Origin: an uncultured Aquimarina sp.
GTDB lineage: Bacteria > Bacteroidota > Bacteroidia > Flavobacteriales > Flavobacteriaceae
DNA: 45,499 nt
NCBI GenBank assembly: GCA_947493495.1
Contig: CANLRN010000029.1
Coordinates: forward strand, 1 to 45,499
Direction of reading: 5' to 3'
The notes below the pieces were generated by a model. The model was not told where the DNA came from and made no database searches. It saw only the letters and a program-made list of their open reading frames with translations. The position numbers were made by a program, and so were the translations under genes. Below are positions 29,501 to 37,666 of the stretch, piece after piece. How positions within the stretch are numbered: the first letter of the stretch is position 1; each line of letters starts with the position of its first letter.

Positions 29501-29536
29501 AAAAAAAAGGCAGAAATTCAAAACTCTGCCTTTTTT
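29501..29536. terminator. Bidirectional terminator without an obvious gene
   Basis: GGCAGA faces TCTGCC, flanked by eight A on the left and six T on the right, so it can stop transcripts from either side. No gene is recognised on either side within about 250 bases. Confidence 0.75.
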
Positions 29537-29751
29537 AATAAAGTTGAATAAAACCTTATAAAACAAATATTCTTTAGTAAGAAAATATTAAAACAATACA
29601 CAAATCAATGTTATAGATCAATTTTAATATAAAATGACGACACATAATTAGTCTAACTCTTAAAGCCATTCGAATAGATTTTTTAAAATCGTCATTTTTC
29701 TTGCTGATTCTTTTTATCCTCAGAGGTTATTTACTTATTAATTAATTCTCT

Positions 29752-29788
29752 GGAGGCAAAGGAAATGAAAAAAATAACCCTCTTTTAA
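29752..29788 (+). promoter_or_regulatory. Strong ribosome-binding site with 7-codon leader frame
   Basis: GGAGG at 29752-29756 precedes ATG 29765, which encodes MKKITLF and stops at TAA 29788, eight bases before the next ATG at 29797. A clear Shine-Dalgarno sequence is unusual here. The leader may couple or tune translation of the following small gene. Confidence 0.4.
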
Positions 29789-29796
29789 TATTTATT

Positions 29797-29979
29797 ATGA
29801 AACTAAATAGAAATGTAATTCTAAAACATGAAGTAGGTGATACGGTATTTACTAAAATAAACCCCAGTATTTCGCTGATAGTAAAGCGATACATTGATGG
29901 AATCTACTACTGCGGATTTCAAAATGATCCAGACAGATGGGAATTGGGTTTGTCTGCAAGAGCATTGGTAGGAAGTTAA
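29797..29979 (+). CDS. Small protein, paralogue of the gene at 34643-34813
   Basis: Sixty residues from ATG 29797. The core GDTVFTKINP, then LIVKRYIDGIYYCGF, NDPDRWE and ALVG aligns along its length with the 56-residue protein at 34643-34813. That protein has GDIVYTKVNP, LIVRLYYRRIYYCTF, EDPKKKE and ELVQ. Both resemble in layout the DUF2158/YodC type of small beta-barrel (GD.V..K....M.V......YC.WF), but this is a guess. No signal peptide or membrane segment. It is 45 bases before the DUF1611 gene and may share its transcript. Confidence 0.7.
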   Translation: MKLNRNVILKHEVGDTVFTKINPSISLIVKRYIDGIYYCGFQNDPDRWELGLSARALVGS

Positions 29980-30024
29980 ACTCTTTCTAAAATCGATTTC
30001 TTTTTATTTAAAATCACTAAAATT

Positions 30025-31116
30025 ATGAAAACATCAGCAATTGTCTATTGCGAAAATGAATTTGGCAAACTGGATGGCAAAGTAGCAAATGGTCTTGTAA
30101 GGCATTCTGGGAAGTATAAAATCGTTGGGATTATAGATAGCACCAAATCAGGTCTTGATGCTGGAGAGTATCTGGACGGAATTAAAAATGAGATACCAAT
30201 ATTCCAGAATTTTAATCAAGCCATTGGAATGTTAGATAGCATTCCAAAATATTTTATTTACGGAATTGCTCCTCTAGAGTCATTACTTAGTGATAAAGAA
30301 AAAGAAGTTGTTTATACTGCTATCAAAGCTGGGTTACATATTGTAAATGGACTTACAGAGTTTCTTTCTGATGATGAAGTTTGTATGGGTCTCGCAAAGA
30401 AGTATAATGTATCCATATTTGATGTTAGAAAACCACCATCTAAAGAAAATCTTAAGCACTTTACAGGACAGATAAGAGATATTCTAACTCCTATAATAAC
30501 AGTATCAGGCACAGATTGCGCTGTTGGTAAGCGAACTACAGCACTGAAGCTGGTAGAAGCTCTAAAAAATGAGGGGTTAAACGCTATCTTTATCACTACA
30601 GGTCAAACAGGAATACTACAAGGTTCAAAATACGGTATTGCTATAGATGTTCTAAGTTCTGGCTTTGCAACTGGAGAAGTTGAAAATGCTATTCTAGAAG
30701 CACTCAAAGAAAAACCCGATATTATTGTAGTCGAGGGACAGGGGGCACTTAGTCATCCAGCATTTACCTCTTCGAGTGCAATCATTCGAGGTGCTATGCC
30801 TAAGGCTATTATCCTTCAACATCCACCAAAAAGACGTAACAGATGTGATTTCCCCAAAATTCCCATGCCAACACTTGAAAGTGAAATAAAAATGCTAGAA
30901 ACTTTCTCTGGCTCCAAAGTAATAGCAATTACAATCAATCATGAAGATATGAATGACCAAGAAGTTGAAAGTACAACAAAGATTTATGAAGAAAAGTACC
31001 AATTACCTGTCACTGATGTCTTAAAAAATGATTGCAGCAAGCTGATAGAAAAACTTTATGAAATATTCCCCGATTTAATTCGTGTCAATCCCTTACTATG
31101 CCAACCCCAAGAATAG
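30025..31116 (+). CDS. DUF1611 family P-loop protein (DgcN-like)
   Basis: A 363-residue cytoplasmic protein. The N-terminal third looks Rossmann-like (YKIVGIIDSTKSGLDAGEYL). The C-terminal domain has a P-loop, GTDCAVGKRTT at residues 162-172 with Lys169. It also has DIIVVEGQGALSHPAF and a late FSGSKVIAITINHE. These fit DUF1611. From family knowledge, one branch (DgcN) N-acylates D-glutamate in D-glutamate breakdown, working with an epimerase. Here the partner is the overlapping racemase-dipeptidase gene (19-base overlap at 31098-31116), which implies translational coupling and a D-amino-acid role. The substrate is unknown. Confidence 0.85.
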   Translation: MKTSAIVYCENEFGKLDGKVANGLVRHSGKYKIVGIIDSTKSGLDAGEYLDGIKNEIPIFQNFNQAIGMLDSIPKYFIYGIAPLESLLSDKEKEVVYTAIKAGLHIVNGLTEFLSDDEVCMGLAKKYNVSIFDVRKPPSKENLKHFTGQIRDILTPIITVSGTDCAVGKRTTALKLVEALKNEGLNAIFITTGQTGILQGSKYGIAIDVLSSGFATGEVENAILEALKEKPDIIVVEGQGALSHPAFTSSSAIIRGAMPKAIILQHPPKRRNRCDFPKIPMPTLESEIKMLETFSGSKVIAITINHEDMNDQEVESTTKIYEEKYQLPVTDVLKNDCSKLIEKLYEIFPDLIRVNPLLCQPQE

Positions 31117-32891
31117 ATATTAATCTCAATAAAATTGCTCATAACGCTAAGGCTTTAAGTTCTCTTTTTCAATCAAAAGGCATCAATATAATTGTTGTTA
31201 CCAAAGGAGTTTGTGCGCATCCGCGTATTGCTAATATTTTGGTGAAGAGCGGAGTAAAAATTCTTGCTGACTCAAGAATAGCAAATATCAAAAAAATGCA
31301 AGAGGCTGGTGTAAAAGCTACTTTTTTATTGATTAGGACACCTATGATAAGTCAGGCAGAATCTGTAGTATTAGATACCGATATGAGTTTAAATTCAGAG
31401 TTATCTGTTATAAAAAAACTTTCAGAATTTGCTCTCTTGCATGGTAAGGTTCATAAAATCATACTCATGGTAGAATTAGGGGATTTGCGCGAAGGTATCC
31501 TCCCATCACAATTAGAAAACACGATCAAAAAGGTCCTAACCCTTAAAGGTATTGAACTTAAAGGAATAGGTACAAATCTCGCTTGTTTTTCGGGAGTTAA
31601 ACCCACAACAGAAAAGATGGACATACTGTCTACTATAGCTGTTAGTATTGAAAAAAAATTTCATATTAAACTATCCATAATTTCAGGAGGAAATTCGGCT
31701 AATTATAATTGGTTCAGCACTACAAAAGATGTTGGTAGGATAAATAATTTGAGATTAGGAGAATCTATATTTTTGGGTTATGAACCCTTAACAGGAAAAC
31801 CGATTCCAAAACTTTATCAAGACGCCTTTATAATGACAGCCGAGGTTATCGAACTGAAAAACAAATCATCCGTACCAGATGGCGAAATTGGCCTTGACGC
31901 TTTTGGTAACAAACCAAAATTTAAAGATCAAGGTATGATACGACGGGCTATTTTGGCAATAGGTGTTCAGGATGTAATGGTTACTGGACTAACCCCAAAA
32001 TTAGATATTGAAATCCTGGGAGCTGGTAGCGATCACATTATAATCAATGCCAAAAAAGAAGAATTAAAAGTTGGAGACGAGGTGTCATTTGCATTAAAAT
32101 ATGGAGCATTAGTTACCGCTATGAGTTCATCCTATATTTTTAAAAACATCAAGACACCGATAACTGCAAAAGAGTATTGCGCAATAGTAGAAGAAAAAGA
32201 CAAATTGCACAAAAAGAAAACGGCTATTATGGTTGTAAAGGAGAATAACTCGCCGTTGATGAGCCTTCAAGATTCAGATTTTAATTTAATATTTGAAAAA
32301 TCCATTCAAAAAAACTATCGTTATTTAGTTAGAAAAGAGATCTACGAAAAAATAGGTCGAATCAGTAAGCTTCTGTATAGTCAGGGCAAAAAACTAATTA
32401 TTAGATCAGCCTGGAGATCATTTGAACATCAGCAAAAATTATGGAATCAAAAAGTTAGTTTTTTGAAAAAGAAATACCCTAAAAAAACAGGAGAAGAAAT
32501 TGACGAAATAGTGTCAATGTTTATTGCTCCAAAAAGACAATCTACCCATGCAACAGGAGGTGCTGTTGATGCGCTGATTTATGATTTAAGAAAAAAATGC
32601 GTACTCGATTTTGGAACCAACGATGGACTTCAAATTGATTTGAATGAAAAATGCTACCCCAAACACCCTAGTATTAGTGAAGAAGCAAGGAAAAACCGAA
32701 AGTTTCTTATGGAACTTTTTGAAAATGAAGATTTTGTTTGTGATCATAAAGAATATTGGCATTTTGACTATGGCAATATTGGTTGGGCGGTAGAAAAGAA
32801 TAAGAAATACGCCAATTATGGTATTTTAAAGGAATCATATGTCCAATCGGCCGCTCTTGATTATCCAGATAAAGTGTTCTTTTATCTTTAG
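31098..32891 (+). CDS. Fusion: ornithine/alanine-type PLP racemase + VanX-like D-Ala-D-Ala dipeptidase
   Basis: A 597-residue fusion. Residues 1-355 match the alanine/ornithine racemase family: PRIDINLNKIAHNAK, the PLP lysine Lys36 in VVTKGVCAHP, MVELGDLREGI, SGGNSANY, NNLRLGESIFLGYEP and GEIGLDAFGNKP. Residues 375-597 match the M15D dipeptidase VanX: RSAWRS, STHATGGAVD (zinc ligands His484 and Asp491), LDFGTNDG, and EYWHFDYGN (catalytic Glu552, ligand His555). Spacing agrees with VanX. VanX splits D-Ala-D-Ala; the racemase could convert the released or related amino acids. All key residues of both domains are present. The start overlaps the DUF1611 gene by 19 bases. No signal peptide, so it is cytoplasmic. 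I do not recall this fusion as described. Confidence 0.88.
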   Translation: MPTPRIDINLNKIAHNAKALSSLFQSKGINIIVVTKGVCAHPRIANILVKSGVKILADSRIANIKKMQEAGVKATFLLIRTPMISQAESVVLDTDMSLNSELSVIKKLSEFALLHGKVHKIILMVELGDLREGILPSQLENTIKKVLTLKGIELKGIGTNLACFSGVKPTTEKMDILSTIAVSIEKKFHIKLSIISGGNSANYNWFSTTKDVGRINNLRLGESIFLGYEPLTGKPIPKLYQDAFIMTAEVIELKNKSSVPDGEIGLDAFGNKPKFKDQGMIRRAILAIGVQDVMVTGLTPKLDIEILGAGSDHIIINAKKEELKVGDEVSFALKYGALVTAMSSSYIFKNIKTPITAKEYCAIVEEKDKLHKKKTAIMVVKENNSPLMSLQDSDFNLIFEKSIQKNYRYLVRKEIYEKIGRISKLLYSQGKKLIIRSAWRSFEHQQKLWNQKVSFLKKKYPKKTGEEIDEIVSMFIAPKRQSTHATGGAVDALIYDLRKKCVLDFGTNDGLQIDLNEKCYPKHPSISEEARKNRKFLMELFENEDFVCDHKEYWHFDYGNIGWAVEKNKKYANYGILKESYVQSAALDYPDKVFFYL

Positions 32892-33027
32892 ATATATTGT
32901 TTGCTCCTATTGTATTTCATTAACCTCTCCTAGAGCATCCATACCCTACACTTTTGCAAAAACATAACAAAAAAAATTGGGAACAAGTGTATTTTCGTTT
33001 CTCATTTATCTATTTCAATATTTATTC

Positions 33028-33333
33028 TTATATAAGTTCCAAAGTAGCAGTTGATTGAACAATACCAAAGATGTCTGACTCTTTCATAATAAGCGCATCA
33101 ATACCTTCAACCGTAATTTCTGTTCCAGAATATTTACCATATAATACGGCATCACCAATCTTTACGGTCATGGGTTCATCTTTCTTACCTTTACCGACAG
33201 CTAGTACAATACCTTTTTGCGGTTTCTCCTTAGCAGTATCTGGGATAATGATACCTCCCTTTGATTTTTCTTCTGCGATATCTGCTTTTACCAGCACCCT
33301 ATCAGCAAGCGGTTGTATTTTAAATTTATGCAT
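33028..33333 (-). CDS. groS: GroES-like co-chaperonin, without groEL
   Basis: A 101-residue protein with the GroES pattern: [20 protein letters not shown], the mobile loop [18 protein letters not shown], then VLAVGKGKK and [11 protein letters not shown]. Near the end is the motif [13 protein letters not shown], and the tail TATLELI is an extra extension beyond the usual 91-97 residues. GroES caps the GroEL chamber in protein folding. No groEL lies nearby, so this is probably a second copy carried by the island. It is the last gene of a tight minus-strand run with the CsbD-like and glycosyltransferase genes. Confidence 0.93.
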   Translation of the reverse strand: MHKFKIQPLADRVLVKADIAEEKSKGGIIIPDTAKEKPQKGIVLAVGKGKKDEPMTVKIGDAVLYGKYSGTEITVEGIDALIMKESDIFGIVQSTATLELI

Positions 33334-33355
33334 GATTATTTTTGTTAAGTATAAT

Positions 33356-33550
33356 TCAATAGGTTTGTAATTCGGTAAAAAGTACTTCTAGCTCTGTTCT
33401 TGTTTTTTTAAGTTTGATAGCAAGATTATCGAGCATTGCTTCTTTTTGCCCATCTTTAAAATCAAAATCCCTGTCCGATAGAAGTGGAAACCTTCGTTTG
33501 AGCATCACCTTTTGCTCTCTCCAACTTCTTGTAATATTCTTTTTAGCCAT
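33356..33550 (-). CDS. Small CsbD-like stress protein
   Basis: Sixty-four residues, charged and helical. The pattern [18 protein letters not shown], then DFDFKDGQ and [15 protein letters not shown] resembles the CsbD-type layout (W..lKgk.k....LTDdDl....G..d.l...iq.k.GkT.ee). CsbD proteins are abundant general stress proteins of unclear action. It lies 22 bases upstream of groES and 8 bases after the glycosyltransferase stop, so all three are one operon. Homology is by eye only. Confidence 0.65.
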   Translation of the reverse strand: MAKKNITRSWREQKVMLKRRFPLLSDRDFDFKDGQKEAMLDNLAIKLKKTRTELEVLFTELQTY

Positions 33551-33558
33551 TTTACTAT

Positions 33559-34596
33559 TTATTTATTGCCATTAAGTTTTCTTAATTGAGTTGGCGGATT
33601 TGTAATTGTTTCTGGGCTTAATACAGCACCTTTTTTTGTATCCATATTAAGAGTTGGAACAAGATTAAAGTCTATATTAATAGAATTATTTAGTATTGGA
33701 TTTATTTTTATAGATTCTTCCAAAAAATCCAGTACCAATGCATCAATATTAACATCAAATTCACGGGCGAATAAGTTATCTCCTTGCATCAAAAAGTCAA
33801 TATCCGATCCAGTCAAAGTTTTTGGTTTCAATTTGATCCCTTCTTCAGACACCCATATAATAGCTCTTTTATCATCATTTACGATTGTTTCTTTGAATGA
33901 AGTATTCATGAGTATTGTCTGAAAAAATGATTCATCAGCTATCCATATATTGCGATAGAAATCTTCAAACTTTTTTACTTCGGGACTGTGACAAATAAAT
34001 TCACAGCATGCTCTGGTCAAGATCATCCATTGCCCTCCTATATATGGGGTTACATTTTTCATAAAGGATCTTTGATAAGGTATGCCCGAAAAACCAATAT
34101 CAGTTTCTTGAAAATAGTTTTCAATTCGATTCATCGTATCTGGGCGATCTCTATGTTGATTAGCAATCTTCATGAAGTTTTTACCTATATTCTTGCCCAA
34201 AAAATCAAATATAAAATTGTTAGATTTCAAAGGAAAATCCTGACCGCTTAGATTTATAAAAAAGTCCCATTTGAGACAACGTTTTAAGAGGTACTTCATT
34301 CCATTAATTTCAGACTGTACTCGACTGTATCCTCCAAACATTGCATTCTCACTTTTTAAAATATAAGCATTAGAATAATCTTCTAAAAAAGTTTTAATAT
34401 CCTTTTTAGTAGTAGCATTAGATTTTTGATCAATATGGATTAAGTAGTGATTTTCTGGGTGATAAATTGCCTTAAATAATCGGCTGAACTGTTTAGGGAA
34501 GCGATGTGTCAATATGAAGTAAGCAATCTTCGGTTTCTTTTTCGGGATATTGAAATGAAAGCTTTGCTTTTTTGTTATGCGTAATTCTTTTATCAT
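33559..34596 (-). CDS. GT14 Core-2/I-branching-like glycosyltransferase
   Basis: A 345-residue cytoplasmic or peripheral protein. Motifs of the Branch family are visible: KIAYFILTHRFPKQFSRLF, HYLIHIDQKSN, FGGYSRVQSEINGMKYLL, FFINLSGQDFPLKS, GGQWMILTRACCEFIC and the acidic IADESFFQTIL with the likely catalytic Glu. Bacterial members transfer sugars such as xylose or GlcNAc from nucleotide sugars to surface glycans; the acceptor is unknown. It heads the operon with the CsbD-like and groES genes. The poorly conserved last 60 residues are probably not catalytic. Confidence 0.88.
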   Translation of the reverse strand: MIKELRITKKQSFHFNIPKKKPKIAYFILTHRFPKQFSRLFKAIYHPENHYLIHIDQKSNATTKKDIKTFLEDYSNAYILKSENAMFGGYSRVQSEINGMKYLLKRCLKWDFFINLSGQDFPLKSNNFIFDFLGKNIGKNFMKIANQHRDRPDTMNRIENYFQETDIGFSGIPYQRSFMKNVTPYIGGQWMILTRACCEFICHSPEVKKFEDFYRNIWIADESFFQTILMNTSFKETIVNDDKRAIIWVSEEGIKLKPKTLTGSDIDFLMQGDNLFAREFDVNIDALVLDFLEESIKINPILNNSINIDFNLVPTLNMDTKKGAVLSPETITNPPTQLRKLNGNK

Positions 34597-34642
34597 TTTA
34601 TGTGCATGTCATTTTATTCTTAACTTTTATCTTTTTAAACAA

Positions 34643-34813
34643 TCATTGTACAAGCTCTCTTTCAAAAAATACTACTTCCTTTTTCTTAGGATCTTCAGCA
34701 AACGTACAATAGTATATTCGACGGTAGTATAACCGCACAATCAATTTAACTTCAGGGTTTACTTTGGTGTAAACAATATCTCCTGATTTGAATTTACCTT
34801 CTTGTCCAACCAT
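34643..34813 (-). CDS. Small protein, paralogue of the gene at 29797-29979
   Basis: A 56-residue frame from ATG 34813 to TGA at 34643. Its core GDIVYTKVNP, LIVRLYYRRIYYCTF, EDPKKKE and FERELVQ mirrors the protein at 29797-29979 position by position. Conservation of both copies supports it as a real gene despite its size. It sits 20 bases after the cupin gene, probably in one transcript with it and the GT14 operon. A DUF2158-like small barrel is possible but unproven. Confidence 0.75.
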   Translation of the reverse strand: MVGQEGKFKSGDIVYTKVNPEVKLIVRLYYRRIYYCTFAEDPKKKEVVFFERELVQ

Positions 34814-34833
34814 ATATACTTACTATTTAAATT

Positions 34834-35184
34834 TTAAATACTTACATCCTCATAACCACTCTTAATGATGGTTGACAACATTTTAAAACGCTTATTAGCT
34901 TTTACTATATTCCTTGCATGAGCCGGGATAATGATTGTCTGGCCAGTTTCAATTGTACTGAGTTCTTCATTAATAATAACCTCAGCTTCTCCGTCTATAA
35001 TCTGAATAAGATTGTCAAAAGGAGATGTTTTTGAATGCAATGCTTCTCCCATATCGAATGATAATACGGTAACAGTTCCTGTTTTTTTCTTCAGAATTGC
35101 TTTCATAACTACTGATCCAGGTACGTACTCAACTATATCAACTAGCTTATGTGTAAAGGATTTTTCTAATTCTTGATTTTTCAT
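34834..35184 (-). CDS. Single-domain cupin protein
   Basis: A 116-residue protein with one RmlC-like cupin: motif 1 around FDMGEALHSKTSPFDNLIQI and motif 2 around GQTIIIPAHARNIVKA. It lacks most of the usual metal-binding His in motif 1 (one His only), so it may be a ligand-binding or regulatory cupin rather than an enzyme. Similar small cupins with an LSFDMGEAL..H segment are common in anaerobes and Bacteroidota. It lies upstream of the small paralogue gene. No specific substrate can be given. Confidence 0.82.
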   Translation of the reverse strand: MKNQELEKSFTHKLVDIVEYVPGSVVMKAILKKKTGTVTVLSFDMGEALHSKTSPFDNLIQIIDGEAEVIINEELSTIETGQTIIIPAHARNIVKANKRFKMLSTIIKSGYEDVSI

Positions 35185-35248
35185 AGAGAATATACTAGAA
35201 GTTTGATGTTAAACTAGAACAACATGATGGTGATTTGTTACATAACCT

Positions 35249-35365
35249 CTATTCACCACTCCTTTTTTCTTTTCTTTTTGCAGCTTTTGCAGCCCTTTTT
35301 TCTTTCAAACTTTTTGCTGGAGCTTTTTTACCTGACTTGGATTTACCTTCTTTTTCTTTTGACAT
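35249..35365 (-). CDS. Tiny Lys/Ala-rich basic protein
   Basis: Thirty-eight residues from ATG 35365 to TAG at 35249: it begins MSKEKEGKSKSGKKAPA and ends AAKRKEKRSGE. Lys and Arg make up over a third of it. I recall similar conserved short basic proteins in Bacteroidota, of unknown role; nucleic-acid binding would fit the charge. The even codon composition and clean start and stop favour a gene, but length limits certainty. Confidence 0.6.
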   Translation of the reverse strand: MSKEKEGKSKSGKKAPAKSLKEKRAAKAAKRKEKRSGE

Positions 35366-35636
35366 GATTTTCTGTTTTTTAAATTATTACTAACACACTA
35401 CATATAAAAGCAGTATGATATGTATACAAAAATCAGTTAATTAATGATTTAATGCGTTACACTAGTTCTAGCTTACATTACATATATCACACTTTTCTAT
35501 AACTTTTTTCAAACACCTTTTAACCTATTTAACAGGTTAACAATCTATTAGAATATGATTAGATAGTAACACATTTGGGATTTTCTCAACTGACTCTGGA
35601 AAATATGCAAGTAATTATTCTGAAGAAGGTGTTACA
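35366..35636. other. Gap between tiny basic gene and MscS gene
   Basis: About 270 bases with no gene. The segment near 35430-35500 (ttacattacatatatcacac) is closely repeated near 37590-37612 upstream of the SPFH gene, so both may hold the same operator or promoter. Confidence 0.4.
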
Positions 35637-36506
35637 TTATTTTTCTTTTTTTAAGTTTTTTTTATAGACAATTGTACGATGCGGATATGGAATTTCAATA
35701 CCTTCTTTATCAAACCTTTTTTTTATGGATTGATTAATATCATAGTGCATATCAAAAGCTTTGTATGGATTATCACACCATACTCTTGCTTTCAGATTCA
35801 CACTACTTTCGCCAAAGCCTATAAGAAATACCCGAACAATTTCTAGGTCTTTATTTTTTTCCTTCTTAGATCGGTTATCAATACAAAAAGGGTGTTTTTC
35901 TGCCTCCTCTCTCATAATAGTTTTGGCGGTATCAATATTACTTTCATAACTTATTCCAATCTCAATTGATTGACATATTTTTTCATTTGCAATACTACTG
36001 TTAATAACTGTTTCGCCACTTATAATTGAGTTTGGAATAATGATCCTTCTATTTTCAAAATTGACAATTACTGTGTGTCTTAAAGTAATATCTTCTACTG
36101 TCCCTGTATATTGATTAGCAATTGTGATAAAATCACCAACTCTAAATGGCTTGAAAATAACAATAAAAGTTCCACTAACAATATTAGATAAGGCTTGTTG
36201 CGCAGCTAACCCAAGAATAGCTAGAAAAATACCAGCACTTGCAAAAACCGTAAGTGCATAAGCTTTGAGAGGAGGGATTAGGAAAGTAATGGTGGCTAGG
36301 GCAATTAGCCAAAATAGAAAAGCAACCGCATTTTTAAAAAAATGATAATGAGTAGGCGCTATTTGAGATTTTTTTGAAGTATGCAGAATGTACTTATTGA
36401 GTACCCATATTGATACTTTGATAAGCGCCATTGTCACCAAAATGACTAAAACAACAATTATGATGTAATTCTTGCTCCATTTAGTTATGAAATCTATTAT
36501 TTTCAT
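35637..36506 (-). CDS. MscS-type mechanosensitive channel
   Basis: A 289-residue membrane protein. Three hydrophobic segments span about residues 14-36, 57-80 and 84-110. The pore-lining third helix (FASAGIFLAILGLAAQQALSN) shows the Ala/Gly packing pattern of MscS. The beta domain follows: FIVIFKPFRVGDFI, VEDITLRHTVIV, RIIIPNSII. It opens under membrane tension to release solutes after osmotic downshock. The neighbouring SPFH, CsbD-like and cupin genes suggest a membrane-stress theme. Length is normal for a short MscS homologue. Confidence 0.93.
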   Translation of the reverse strand: MKIIDFITKWSKNYIIIVVLVILVTMALIKVSIWVLNKYILHTSKKSQIAPTHYHFFKNAVAFLFWLIALATITFLIPPLKAYALTVFASAGIFLAILGLAAQQALSNIVSGTFIVIFKPFRVGDFITIANQYTGTVEDITLRHTVIVNFENRRIIIPNSIISGETVINSSIANEKICQSIEIGISYESNIDTAKTIMREEAEKHPFCIDNRSKKEKNKDLEIVRVFLIGFGESSVNLKARVWCDNPYKAFDMHYDINQSIKKRFDKEGIEIPYPHRTIVYKKNLKKEK

Positions 36507-36670
36507 AGGCGATGACCTTTTTTTATCAAACCCAATATGAAGCTAAATACTAATATTGATTATATTAAAAACAGTTATATGTTAACTTTTTTTTGTTTTA
36601 AAAGAAATCAAATGAATCATTACAAATAAAATTATCATAAGCTAAAGGTTGATCCCATAAGATTACCCTA

Positions 36671-37525
36671 TCATTGTTTTAGCTTTTTAGCAACATCACT
36701 TACTCCGATAAAGGGTATAGCACCTGCGCCTGTTACTTGTGGTAAAACTCCATTCCATTTTTCTATTGCTTTAAGATTTGCTTCTATTTTTCTCAGTTCA
36801 ATTAGATCAGGTGAAATATTCATTTTTTGTAAACGTAGCGCCTCTGCTTCAGCTGTTGCAGCAGCAATAGTTTGCTCTGCCTCGACTTTTATCCTATCCA
36901 AATCTCGCTTTGCCTTTAATGCATTTTGTTCTGCAGTTTGTTTTGCTTCAATGGCATCAGTAAAAGTTTGAGAAAAGCTGAAAGAAATAATAGAGAAAGC
37001 ATCAACTGATATATTTGATGCAAGCAGTCTTGAGGTAAGTGCCTCTTGCATTTCGGTACTTACGGCTGGTCTTTTGGTAATTAATTCTTCTGCAGTATAT
37101 CTGGCTGAAACAGCTTTCATTACCTCTTGAATGGCTGGATCAATAATACGCTCTTTAAATTCTACTCCAATGGTTTGGTACACTAAATTTGCTTTATCTG
37201 GTATGATATGATAATTCAATGCCACTGATAAATCTACATCCTGAAGGTCTGAGGAAGAGGATGCAGCATCAGTCATCGTTTTTTGGATCTTTACATCCAT
37301 TAGAATCACTGTTTGCATTATTGGTATTTTGAAGTGAATCCCTTCCTCCAGTACAACATCTTGAACTGCCCCAAAATTTTGAACAATTCCTCTTTCACCT
37401 GCTCCTACTTGAACCCACGGTTTAAATGCTATTAGTAGTATAAATACAAATGCCAAAATGAATAATTTCTTCCATTTGCCATTTTTCAATACATTCTTTA
37501 TTTGATTTATATCTTGATCATCCAT
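36671..37525 (-). CDS. Prohibitin-like SPFH membrane protein
   Basis: A 284-residue protein with one N-terminal membrane anchor (KLFILAFVFILLIAF, residues 19-33). A prohibitin/SPFH domain follows: VGAGERGIVQNFGAV, EGIHFKIPIMQTVILMDV, then DAFSIISFSFSQTFTDAIEA. A long Ala/Glu/Lys-rich coiled coil runs over about 195-240. Bacterial prohibitins form ring scaffolds at the inner membrane and often bind the FtsH protease; no ftsH is nearby. It has its own upstream region and is near MscS, consistent with envelope stress. Confidence 0.92.
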   Translation of the reverse strand: MDDQDINQIKNVLKNGKWKKLFILAFVFILLIAFKPWVQVGAGERGIVQNFGAVQDVVLEEGIHFKIPIMQTVILMDVKIQKTMTDAASSSSDLQDVDLSVALNYHIIPDKANLVYQTIGVEFKERIIDPAIQEVMKAVSARYTAEELITKRPAVSTEMQEALTSRLLASNISVDAFSIISFSFSQTFTDAIEAKQTAEQNALKAKRDLDRIKVEAEQTIAAATAEAEALRLQKMNISPDLIELRKIEANLKAIEKWNGVLPQVTGAGAIPFIGVSDVAKKLKQ

Positions 37526-37666
37526 TTTGCTTTTATTTTACTACAAAAATGGGATAATTAAATATACATTGTGTTATACTACATTAAATCCGTATTACAT
37601 ATATCACACATTCTCAAATATCAATACAGCAAAAGATTATTTAGTATAAAATAACCTTCAATAAGC

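Larger units (their letters stand above)
29135..29796. other. Left interior of the island, mostly noncoding
   Basis: No gene is supported. It contains the hairpin terminator at 29501-29536 and an inverted repeat (AAAATGACGA at 29631-29640 against TCGTCATTTT at 29689-29698) that may form a structured leader. A short leader frame follows just before 29797. A 44-codon frame at 29421 runs through the terminator and is not convincing. Confidence 0.5.

Noticed and set aside
31098..32891. Glycopeptide-resistance (van) cluster
   Set aside because: The VanX-like domain is present, but no VanA/VanH-type ligase or dehydrogenase and no VanRS are nearby, so resistance is not supported.
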